DNA from: a virus
Reading direction: 5' to 3' (one strand)
Virus record (IMG/VR): IMGVR_UViG_3300037225_001109
Coordinates: 1-26,535 of that record
DNA length: 26,535 bases
Below are positions 7,782 to 13,924 of the stretch, piece after piece. The stretch's first letter is position 1. Each line of letters starts with the position of its first letter. A program made the translations under genes and the position numbers. The notes under the pieces are model-generated. The model was not told the origin of the DNA and did not search any database. It saw only the letters and a program-made list of their open reading frames with translations.

Positions 7782-9087
7782 CGACGGCCCTCCTCATGTC
7801 GCGCCCGTAGGTGTTCAAAGGCAGGCCGGTGAGGTGCAGGACGTTGGAGCCCTTCCACGCATCGCGAGCCAGGGCCAGCGCCCAGAACTCGTCGGCGTGC
7901 CCGGCCTCGTTGCGTTCGGCGTCGTAGCGGAAGTTGCCGCCGGTCGTCGCGATGCGCTTAACCGAGTGGAGCGACGTGCGCGTATCGCTGTCGATGGGGA
8001 TGCGCAGGCGGCGATCCTCGAACTCGGCCTTTAGCGCCGTGGCCAGCGCCTCCTTCGTCGCGAGGGAGAAGGTCACCTTGTCCACGCGGCCTCGGAAATC
8101 GAGGCTGAGATTTTCCGCGAGCATCGCCCCGATACCGGTCTCGTCTATCGAGCAGCGCACCACGCGCTGGTGCCGCATCACCTGCTGGAGAAATGCCTCC
8201 TGCGCGCGGTACGGGACGTTCTTGAGCCGCGTCACGCGGCGAGTCCAGCCGACGTCGCCGGAGATCTCCAGCTCCCAGATCACAGTGAGGTCGTGCTTGC
8301 GGCCGATGTCGACGCCGACGTAGATCGGGCCGCCGACGATGGCCCGCTCGGGGTTGCCTGCCAGGGCGTCCTCGCACGACGAGATGAGGTCGAACGTGAG
8401 GAACGCCTCCGCCTCGTCGAGGAACTCGCACATGAACTCGCGTCGCCAGCCGTCCTCGTCTGAGCCCATGCCCTTGCGCAGGAGCGCGATATCGCGCTTC
8501 ATGCCCATCCGCACCGCATCCTCGATAGTCACCTTGTGGATCTCGAAGATCGAGTCGGGCGCGGTGCAGAGCTCGTAGTAGAGGTCCTTCCCGCGCGGCG
8601 TGGAGGTGATGTAAAACTTGAGATCGTCGCTCGAAGAGACGATCGGGAAGATGATGCTGTACAGCTCGCGATTGTCCTTGAAGAGCGCGAACTCGTCGCA
8701 GATGAGGTTGCCCGTGAGGCCGGCGACGGTGTCAGGGTTGCCCGGCACGGTGATGATGCGCGATCCGTTCGGAAACTCGAACTCGAAGGAGTTGAGCTTC
8801 ACGTCCTCGAAGTAGCTGACGCCAAGCGCCTTTGTCGCCATCTCGTAGGCGCGGAGAAACTTGCGGATCTTGCGCGCGGTTTCCTTCGCCTGGCGGAGAG
8901 AGGCGGCCATGATGATCCACGTCGTCGCGCGCCCCGATGCCTCGTGCGCCATGACGTCGTTGACGACCTTGTAGGCGATGGTGAAGCCCTTGCCGAGCTG
9001 CCGCGCCCACAGGAGGATCATGAAGCGCGCCTGGCTCTCGATGACGCGGCGCTGATATTGCTTAAACTCGAATGCGGAGGCGACCAT
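7771..9087 (-). CDS. Terminase large subunit (Mu gp28-like)
   Basis: This 438-residue packaging motor has both expected domains. The ATPase domain has Walker A ARQLGKGF (28-35), Walker B LICDE (128-132) and motif III TSTP (161-164). The RNase H-like nuclease domain has metal-ligand candidates Asp260 (YVGVDIG), Asp315 (SIDETG) and Asp399 (HADEF). It would cut and translocate phage DNA into proheads; in Mu-like phages packaging proceeds from the integrated end by a headful mechanism. ATG at 9087 overlaps the TAA of the small subunit gene (TAATG). Its own stop lies 10 bases inside the portal gene, indicating tight translational coupling. Confidence 0.93.
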   Translation of the reverse strand: MVASAFEFKQYQRRVIESQARFMILLWARQLGKGFTIAYKVVNDVMAHEASGRATTWIIMAASLRQAKETARKIRKFLRAYEMATKALGVSYFEDVKLNSFEFEFPNGSRIITVPGNPDTVAGLTGNLICDEFALFKDNRELYSIIFPIVSSSDDLKFYITSTPRGKDLYYELCTAPDSIFEIHKVTIEDAVRMGMKRDIALLRKGMGSDEDGWRREFMCEFLDEAEAFLTFDLISSCEDALAGNPERAIVGGPIYVGVDIGRKHDLTVIWELEISGDVGWTRRVTRLKNVPYRAQEAFLQQVMRHQRVVRCSIDETGIGAMLAENLSLDFRGRVDKVTFSLATKEALATALKAEFEDRRLRIPIDSDTRTSLHSVKRIATTGGNFRYDAERNEAGHADEFWALALARDAWKGSNVLHLTGLPLNTYGRDMRRAVGVA

Positions 9088-9656
9088 TAGCCCTGTCCCT
9101 CCGCCTTGGCCTTGATGCCGAAAACCTTTGCCTGTATCTCCGCGATCTTGTCCGCATCGAGCCCGCCGGCCTCGGCGATCTCGCCTATCTCCTCGGCCGC
9201 CTTCTTTTTGTCGCGCTCCAGCTTGGCGTCCATCTCCTTCATCCAGATTAGCTTCAGGCGCTCGCGCGCCACGGTGGACTTTTCGAGTGACGCGGCGGCG
9301 TAGAGGAGGTCCTCGGTTTTCACCTCGTCCCAGTCGTCGGGCTGGAGCTCCAGGAGCCGGTTAAAGATCGCGTCCTGGGCGAGCCTCGTCGTTGCCTCGG
9401 CCTGCTCGGTGCCCGGCCTGTCGCCGACCGTCTTGGCAATCGCCTCGGCCTGCCGCGACGCGAGGGCCAGCTGCTCGAGGCGCCTGGAGAAATCCTTTCC
9501 CCATCGACCGACCGACGAGCGGCCAATCGTGGCGCCCTTCTCCGTGAGGAACGCGGTGATCTCGTCGTAGCTTTGGCCTTTCAAGCACAGCCCCTCGACG
9601 GCCTTTCGAAGGGCCTCCGGGAGCTCGCTGATTTTGCTATGCGTGCGGCGGGGCAT
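9087..9656 (-). CDS. Terminase small subunit (DUF3486, Mu gp27-like)
   Basis: The 189-residue protein begins MPRRTHSKISELPEALR, a typical DUF3486 N-terminus. An HTH region follows with LCLKGQSYDEITAFL and a second helix including GRSSVGRWGKDFSRRL, for DNA recognition. The rest is long alpha-helical (LEQLALASRQAEAIAKT.. and ..ARERLKLIWMKEMDAKLERD), suitable for ring oligomerisation. The ATG at 9656 has AAGG five bases upstream and follows the TAG of the preceding gene. A longer reading back to 9743 would be Arg-rich and overlap that gene. It sits directly upstream of TerL, as in Mu. Confidence 0.85.
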   Translation of the reverse strand: MPRRTHSKISELPEALRKAVEGLCLKGQSYDEITAFLTEKGATIGRSSVGRWGKDFSRRLEQLALASRQAEAIAKTVGDRPGTEQAEATTRLAQDAIFNRLLELQPDDWDEVKTEDLLYAAASLEKSTVARERLKLIWMKEMDAKLERDKKKAAEEIGEIAEAGGLDADKIAEIQAKVFGIKAKAEGQG

Positions 9657-9658
9657 AT

Positions 9659-9937
9659 CTACCTTGACTCCTCGATGAGCACGCCGGGATCGGGGCCAAT
9701 GGTGCCTTCGACGAGGTCCACGCCCTGGGCGTTTATGCGCCACTGGTCGGCGCCGAGTCGGTCGATGTAGTTCTTCGACTCCAGGTAGAGCATCTCGCCC
9801 CTGACCCCGTGGACGGTGCAGAGGAGCTCGTCGTCGCAGATGACGGCGTAGAGGGCATCGACTCGCAGGTAGAAGGGCTTTGCCGCGTGAAGGGCCCGCA
9901 ATAGCCGGCCCCGGATCTGTCTCGATAGAACGCTCAC
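9659..9937 (-). CDS. Small winged-helix-like protein (Mu-like phage conserved)
   Basis: A GTG start overlapping the upstream TGA (GTGA) gives 92 residues. The N-terminus SRQIRGRLLRALHAAKPFYL looks like a first helix pair. The middle VRGEMLYLESKNYIDRL followed by WRINAQGVDLVEGTIGPDPG is typical of a wing and a closing helix. Small proteins ending in a GVDLVEGT..DPGV-like motif are recurrent directly upstream of DUF3486 terminases in Mu-like phages. The role is unknown; DNA binding near the packaging genes is plausible. A much longer reading in the same frame (to 10531) merely shadows the neighbouring gene. Confidence 0.7.
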   Translation of the reverse strand: MSVLSRQIRGRLLRALHAAKPFYLRVDALYAVICDDELLCTVHGVRGEMLYLESKNYIDRLGADQWRINAQGVDLVEGTIGPDPGVLIEESR

Positions 9938-10398
9938 GATTGTGTCCCCTGTGCCCGCATGGAGTCGGTTATGAGTTTGCGGACCTCGCTTAAGTCCTCG
10001 CGGAGGCCCTCGAACTGCGACTTCATGAACGTCTGCTGGCCGTCCATGTGCATCGCGCAGGTGGACATGGAGACGAACACCGTCTGCGCGTGGTCGACTC
10101 GCTCGTGGACTCGCCGGATCGAATCGTCCTGTTTCTTGGCGAGGTCGCCCAGGCCGCCCCGCAACGCGGCGACGTCCTCGCGGTGCTCCTTGCGGATGAC
10201 CTCGCGCTCCAGGTCCATCTTGGCGAGCGTCGCCACGTGGCCCGCGCGGACGGCGGCGATGTCCGCGGTGAGGTTGGCAAACCAGCTCCGCGCGAGGAAC
10301 GCGATGATCGCGATGACGACCGAGGAGAGGATGCCGAGGATGGATAGCGCGAGCTGCGCGATCTGAATCCAGTTGACGTCGTGGACCGTTGGTGTCAC
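9934..10398 (-). CDS. Membrane-anchored coiled-coil protein, first gene of the late operon
   Basis: The 154-residue protein has one N-terminal membrane segment (about residues 11-36, IAQLALSILGILSSVVIAII), then a long charged helical region (DLEREVIRKEHREDVAALRG and onward) likely to form a coiled coil. The GTG start at 10398 is supported by GGAGGGGG five bases upstream. Its place before the packaging genes resembles the lysis/gp22-gp24 region of Mu, where small membrane proteins (holin or spanin-like) occur. The single membrane span and long coil make an inner-membrane spanin or a packaging accessory equally possible. Confidence 0.65.
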   Translation of the reverse strand: MTPTVHDVNWIQIAQLALSILGILSSVVIAIIAFLARSWFANLTADIAAVRAGHVATLAKMDLEREVIRKEHREDVAALRGGLGDLAKKQDDSIRRVHERVDHAQTVFVSMSTCAMHMDGQQTFMKSQFEGLREDLSEVRKLITDSMRAQGTQS

Positions 10399-10551
10399 CC
10401 TTTCCCCCTCCAGAAATCCCCGCGGTGCGGGGCAAACTGTGGCGGGCGGGGTTGCGAACCGTCACCGGTCCCCCGCCCGCCCTCGCGTTTACCCGCGCAT
10501 CTCCGAATCCTCCAAAAGCCATAACGAGCAATGCTCGAACCGTCTAAGATA
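10399..10551. other. Leader of the late operon with GC-rich inverted repeats
   Basis: No gene is seen. Two inverted repeats occur: CCCCGC/GCGGGG around 10419-10433, and GGCGGGCGGGG paired with CCCCCGCCCGCC across 10442-10482. Neither has a T-run on the minus strand, so they are leader structures or attenuator-like elements rather than clear terminators. Confidence 0.4.
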
Positions 10552-10582
10552 GTTATACGGTTCCATGCAGGGGGGTCGTCAA
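10552..10582 (-). promoter_or_regulatory. Candidate late-operon promoter (minus strand)
   Basis: On the minus strand TTGACG (10582-10577) is followed after 19 bases by TATAAC (10557-10552), about 150 bases upstream of the first late gene. The -35 lies in CTTAGGTTGACG, and TTAGGTTGACG is repeated in the divergent plus-strand site. The spacer is long for a housekeeping promoter, which would suit an activator or alternative factor. Not tested. Confidence 0.45.
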
Positions 10583-10588
10583 CCTAAG

Positions 10589-10626
10589 AAATGCCGAGCG
10601 AAGCGTCTTTTTTCGGTGCGGCATTT
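10589..10626. repeat. Inverted repeat between the two divergent promoter-like sites
   Basis: AAATGCCG (10589-10596) pairs with CGGCATTT (10619-10626), with a 22-base AT-richer centre containing a T6 run. It sits between the two TTAGGTTGACG sites and could be an operator or a weak terminator separating divergent transcription. Confidence 0.4.
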
Positions 10627-10658
10627 TAAGAAAAGGCAAAATATCGGGTAACGTTAGG

Positions 10659-10687
10659 TTGACGCGGGATGGCGGTTGGCGTATAGG
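10659..10687 (+). promoter_or_regulatory. Sigma-70-like promoter pointing right
   Basis: TTGACG (10659-10664), a 17-base spacer and TATAGG (10682-10687) make a good consensus-like promoter on the plus strand. No convincing plus-strand gene follows; transcription would enter a strong hairpin at 10704-10730 and then run antisense to the membrane-protein gene at 10754-11563. Confidence 0.5.
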
Positions 10688-10703
10688 ATGTGCAGGTAAA
10701 TGA

Positions 10704-10730
10704 CAAGGGCCGCGTCAGACGCGGCCCTTG
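10704..10730 (-). terminator. Hairpin terminator of the lysogeny operon
   Basis: A perfect 12-bp stem (CAAGGGCCGCGT / ACGCGGCCCTTG) with a 3-nt loop lies 24 bases past the stop of the 10754-11563 gene. On the minus strand it is followed by TCATTT, a weak U-tract. Outer TGCAGG/CCTGCA arms extend the palindrome. It could also end short plus-strand transcripts from the promoter at 10659. Confidence 0.6.
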
Positions 10731-10753
10731 AGGATCCTGCAGTGCGGGATCTC

Positions 10754-11563
10754 TTAGTTGATCATTTGCTTGTCGATAATGATGCGTATGCTCCCTCTGA
10801 GGCTCGTACTGTCGAGGTCGACGAGCCGACTGACCTCGCGGTCGCTTACCGTAACACCTTCGCGTTTGAACTCGCCTTTGACCTTAGCAACGGAATCGGC
10901 GACATCTTGGGATCCGCGGGCCCGCGCTTTGTCCGCAATAGCGCCGAGCTGCTCCTTAATTTCACGATCCTCGATTTTCTCGGAGAGAGACGCAACCTTA
11001 TCAAGGTTGTTCTTAGACTCCCGTTGCGCGTCATGCACGAAATCAATGTCGCAGACGACGCTTTCCATGAGCATTTCGCGTTTGGCCCAAAGCCCGACGT
11101 GCAGTGCGCGCCGCCGAAGCGACCGAAGTGTTTCCCACGATCCAACGGTGCGGGATGAGATCGACGACACGCGGGCCGCAACCTCGGCCTCGGGGCATAC
11201 CGCTATGGCCGCAGCATCGACCTCATCTATCGGAACGTCGGCCATAGCGAACTCTCGCATGATGGCCAAGGACGTCATTCTTCGCGCATAGACCGCTCCG
11301 CGGTTGGAAGCCGTCTGAGTCTCTTTACCAACGCCTAAGTCTATGGCGGTGGCTTTAATAAGCGCGATCCGGTCATGTCCATCCACGTATATCGCGCGCA
11401 GCTCGTAGACATGGGCCAGAAGGACAGAGGACGTGGCGTCGCGGAGCCCCCCCCTATAATGTCTCCAATAGAGCGCGCCTGCCGAGCCAATTGCGACGGC
11501 GAGGGCGACAACAATATAGAGGGCCATGTGATGTTTTCGACAAATGCGGCTGAACGTATTCAT
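10754..11563 (-). CDS. Single-pass membrane protein with helical soluble domain, lysogeny operon
   Basis: This 269-residue protein has a short basic N-terminus, one membrane segment (about residues 13-32, MALYIVVALAVAIGSAGALY), and a long helical soluble part, with a coiled-coil-like stretch DKVASLSEKIEDREIKEQLG and a final DLDSTSLRGSIRIIIDKQMI. The ATG at 11563 follows GGAGGT (excellent spacing). It lies 62 bases downstream of the repressor gene on the same strand, so it is probably expressed in the lysogen. Base composition here is less GC-rich than the head genes. Genes in this position often alter the host (exclusion of other phages, surface change), but no family is recognised. Confidence 0.7.
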   Translation of the reverse strand: MNTFSRICRKHHMALYIVVALAVAIGSAGALYWRHYRGGLRDATSSVLLAHVYELRAIYVDGHDRIALIKATAIDLGVGKETQTASNRGAVYARRMTSLAIMREFAMADVPIDEVDAAAIAVCPEAEVAARVSSISSRTVGSWETLRSLRRRALHVGLWAKREMLMESVVCDIDFVHDAQRESKNNLDKVASLSEKIEDREIKEQLGAIADKARARGSQDVADSVAKVKGEFKREGVTVSDREVSRLVDLDSTSLRGSIRIIIDKQMIN

Positions 11564-11625
11564 GCCAGACCTCCGGGTCAGAGTTCAGGGGGACGGAAGG
11601 ATTTTACACCAAGGAGCGTTGGCAT

Positions 11626-12339
11626 TCAAGCGAGAGCGAAGAAGAGTCGCGCCGCGAGGATGGCCTTCTTGGGAAAAACGCTCACCTCGTATGCCCCGCC
11701 TTGGATCACGCACTGCGAGCCGGCGCACTCCCACGAGGCAAGAAGAAGGCCGCGATTCTCGATGTCGATAAGCCCGCAACCATCGCGCGGCGCTGGCCGA
11801 CACGCCGGGCCGACAATTATGTATCGCGTCGGCCCCATCCCCATGAAGGCCACGTCCAGCCGCACTGCGAGAGAGTCCGCGGGTCGCGGAGAGTAGTCGA
11901 TGTAGGGTTCCATGCCATCGTCCTGCTGCGCGGGAAGCTCCGTTATCCCCGTTCCCAGGAATGCGCCGTAAACGCGAACGCACTCGCGAGACAGGCGCGG
12001 GTCACCCGCAACGTCCGCCGGCACGCGCCATGTTATGCCACGTGGATCTGCGCCTTGAGCGCCGAGTTCGGAACGCACGATGTGCTTCACATCGGGGCGA
12101 GACCGCGCGATGGCGAGGAGGGATTCCAGGGATCGAGTCTCGGCCTCGCTCAGCTTCAGGAACACGGCAATCTTCCTGAGCCTATCAAGCGTAGGCACAA
12201 ATCGGCCCTTCTCGATGTTGTTCACGTAGGAATACGATACGCCCGCAGCGACGGCAATGTCTGCGGGTTTCGCTCCGGCTCGGCGGCGGTACCCCTCAAG
12301 CAGCGGCCCGAGGGCCTTCTCCGTGGCGCGCATGACCAA
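11626..12339 (-). CDS. CI-like phage repressor (XRE HTH)
   Basis: This 237-residue protein has an N-terminal XRE-type HTH (about residues 12-67: DIAVAAGVSYSYVNNIEKGR, then PTLDRLRKIAVFLKLSEAE). The C-terminal part vaguely follows the S24/LexA pattern: DDGMEPYI at 141-148, DSLAVRLD, and DGCGLIDIENRGLLLASW. The usual catalytic Ser before MEP is Gly142, and no Lys is evident in the expected later position, so self-cleavage looks unlikely. AGGAGG lies 8 bases before a TTG at 12339 and 14 before the ATG at 12333, so TTG is the better start. Divergent from the early genes, it should hold the prophage silent by binding the 12340-12495 region. Confidence 0.8.
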   Translation of the reverse strand: MVMRATEKALGPLLEGYRRRAGAKPADIAVAAGVSYSYVNNIEKGRFVPTLDRLRKIAVFLKLSEAETRSLESLLAIARSRPDVKHIVRSELGAQGADPRGITWRVPADVAGDPRLSRECVRVYGAFLGTGITELPAQQDDGMEPYIDYSPRPADSLAVRLDVAFMGMGPTRYIIVGPACRPAPRDGCGLIDIENRGLLLASWECAGSQCVIQGGAYEVSVFPKKAILAARLFFALA

Positions 12340-12495
12340 AGTGCCAGCCTCCTAATCCTCTTCGACGCAGAAAGTATACTTTGTACCCCAAGCCGGGGTG
12401 ATTGCCTTTGGAAAAGATTTTAGTTTTTTTTGTTGAAGGTGGTGAATGGGGGTATACGATATAGAGTAGTGCTACGCGGGAGAAAGGAGGAATGC
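12340..12495. promoter_or_regulatory. Divergent early/repressor control region
   Basis: This 156-bp AT-richer stretch separates the repressor from the early operon. On the plus strand TTGTTG (12430-12435), 17 bases, TATACG (12453-12458) is a candidate early promoter. On the minus strand TATACT (12378-12373) is a candidate repressor -10 with a weak -35. GTATAC occurs in both -10 areas, and CCCC-N6-GGGG symmetry (12386-12399) and GGTATAC/GTACCCC similarity suggest shared operators. The early transcript leader ends in AGAAAGGAGG (12481-12490), a full extended Shine-Dalgarno. Confidence 0.55.
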
Positions 12496-12693
12496 ATGAA
12501 GTTCGACCCGAGAAAGATCGATGAGGGGCGCGGCAACATGAGTCTGCGAGAGCTCGCGGCTAAGATCAATGTCACCGAGCAGACGCTGAAAAACTGGCGT
12601 CGCGGTAGGACATCGCCCACCGTCAGAGATTTGGGCAGGCTCGCCGCGACGCTACGAAAGTCGGTCGGATTCTTTTTTGACAAAGCGGCGTAG
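12496..12693 (+). CDS. Ner/Cro-like small HTH regulator
   Basis: This 65-residue protein is essentially one HTH: SLRELAAKINVTEQTLKNWR, then SPTVRDLGRLAATLRKSVGF and FFDKAA. The ATG at 12496 has AGAAAGGAGG with a 5-base spacer. It is the first gene of the early operon, divergent from the repressor, exactly where Mu has Ner. It is likely to turn down early and repressor transcription. Its HTH and the trailing GFFF motif are closely similar to each of the first two HTH units of the next protein, implying duplication. Confidence 0.8.
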   Translation: MKFDPRKIDEGRGNMSLRELAAKINVTEQTLKNWRRGRTSPTVRDLGRLAATLRKSVGFFFDKAA

Positions 12694-12726
12694 AAGAGTG
12701 CTACTATACAGGTATAGGAGGCCGCA

Positions 12727-13593
12727 TTGAGTGACGGTAGATATGTTTCGAAATTCCCCTGCCGTGAGGCCGTGATCTATGACTGGACGCCAATAGGGAC
12801 GACGTTTCTCGGCGAGCGGATTTCCAAGGCAATGACCGGCAAAGGAATTAGCCAACTGAGCCGGCAGATCAAACGAACGCCTGCGCTCGTGCGTGCGTGG
12901 AGGAACGGCCTTGCATTGCCCCTGGCGACAGACCTCGCGGACATTTCGCGCGTGACCGGCAGGCCTGTCGGATTCTTCTACTGGGGCTATGTGACGGACG
13001 CGACCAAGGCCCCCTGCGCGGAATTCCGCGAGTTTTCTCACGCTGCGATAGGCGAGGCTGTAAAGACATGCGGGTCATCGAGCGCCAGGATTGCCGGGGA
13101 GGCCGGACTCTCAGTAGCGGGCCTGGAGGCAATGATCGCGGGGCAGGCGACGCCCACGGTCGAAGATCTCGCGAAGATCTCGGACGCCACGTTAAAGCCG
13201 ATTGACTTCTTTTATCGACCTCCGGCAGTGCACGGCCGCGCCTTGTTCCGGCGGAAGCAGTCGCAGAAGCGGGCGGAGCTCATTATTCGTGGAGAGCTCG
13301 CCTCGCGCCGGATGAGCATCTCGGCATGCGCGCGAGCCGCCGGCGTCCCCCGGTCGCACATTCAGGCTGTTATTAAGGGCCAAGAGCACGGATATGGCGC
13401 GGAGAAGTTCCTCGCGTCCCTGTGCCACGTCTCTATGGAGAAGCTCTTTGGCACAGCCGCCCATCGATGGCGCAAGTCCCGCACTGCGGGGGCATCGCCT
13501 TCCGCCGCGCGGCGGGGACGGAAAACGGCGACGAGCGACGCCGGGCTCCCCGCCGTCGCGACGGTCAAACCCTCCACCCGGAGGCGCGCATAG
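12727..13593 (+). CDS. Triple-HTH DNA-binding protein
   Basis: This 288-residue protein starts at TTG (AGGAGG, 5-base spacer; no ATG fits). It contains three successive HTH units of about 57 residues: 28-85 (ISQLSRQIKRTPALVRAWRN, closing VGFFYWG), 108-163 (ARIAGEAGLSVAGLEAM, closing IDFFYRP) and 185-241 (ISACARAAGVPRSHIQAVIK, closing EKLFGT). The tail (246-288) is Arg/Lys/Ser/Ala-rich and probably disordered. The third unit is the most diverged. Units 1 and 2 match the preceding Ner-like protein. It probably binds a long or repeated operator or the phage ends. No named family is known to me for this architecture. Confidence 0.75.
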   Translation: MSDGRYVSKFPCREAVIYDWTPIGTTFLGERISKAMTGKGISQLSRQIKRTPALVRAWRNGLALPLATDLADISRVTGRPVGFFYWGYVTDATKAPCAEFREFSHAAIGEAVKTCGSSSARIAGEAGLSVAGLEAMIAGQATPTVEDLAKISDATLKPIDFFYRPPAVHGRALFRRKQSQKRAELIIRGELASRRMSISACARAAGVPRSHIQAVIKGQEHGYGAEKFLASLCHVSMEKLFGTAAHRWRKSRTAGASPSAARRGRKTATSDAGLPAVATVKPSTRRRA

Positions 13594-13594
13594 C

Positions 13595-13924
13595 ATGACC
13601 ACCGGGGGGATCCGGCAGACAGTAACTCTTGACGAGCTCGCGCGGGCGCTCGACCTCACGCCCTGGGCGCTCCTGCGCTACGCGGCGCGCAAGCACTGGC
13701 CCCTCGCCCCGCGCCGCGACGACGGCCTCATTATATATGTCGCCCTCGTAGACCTCCTGCCGGAAGAAGCACGCGTAGCGCTCAACAACTACCGCGCGTC
13801 CTTGCCGGCGGTGACGCTTGAAGAGATCTCCGCCAAGACCCACATCCCGCTCGAAACCCTCCAGCGCCGCGCTGCGGCCGAGGGCTGGGCATATCGCACC
13901 GTACCCGGAGACACATCACGATGA
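13595..13924 (+). CDS. Small Mu-type winged-HTH protein ahead of the transposase
   Basis: This 109-residue protein carries two HTH-like segments. The first is TLDELARALDLTPWALLRYA followed by KHWPLAPRRDDG and LLPEEARVAL. The second is TLEEISAKTHIPLETLQRRA followed by EGWAYR. Both resemble the N-terminus of the adjacent transposase (SLRELAATTGIPRTTIMRRA..EAWPSR..LPDDIRTAL), a Mu-type wHTH. In Mu this domain family occurs in the repressor and in the enhancer-binding part of MuA. GGAGG lies 10 bases before the ATG. The stop overlaps the transposase start (ATGA). It may act as a detached DNA-targeting subunit of the transpososome or as an early regulator. Confidence 0.75.
   Translation: MTTGGIRQTVTLDELARALDLTPWALLRYAARKHWPLAPRRDDGLIIYVALVDLLPEEARVALNNYRASLPAVTLEEISAKTHIPLETLQRRAAAEGWAYRTVPGDTSR

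Noticed and set aside
10419-10482. Intrinsic terminators in the late leader
   Set aside because: The GC-rich inverted repeats have no T-run in either direction.
9659-10531. 290-codon reading of the small winged-helix-like gene
   Set aside because: The upstream two thirds shadow the membrane coiled-coil gene; the GTGA overlap at 9937 gives a natural start.
10399-10753. Left end of the prophage between the late operon and the repressor
   Set aside because: Mu places its left end beside the repressor, but here the flanking genes on both sides are phage genes and no TG-terminus with host sequence is seen; a divergent phage map explains the layout better.
10700-11158. 152-codon plus-strand frame downstream of the promoter at 10659
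   Set aside because: No proper ribosome binding site, it begins inside a hairpin and is antisense to a well-supported membrane-protein gene. It was kept in mind only as a possible antisense RNA.
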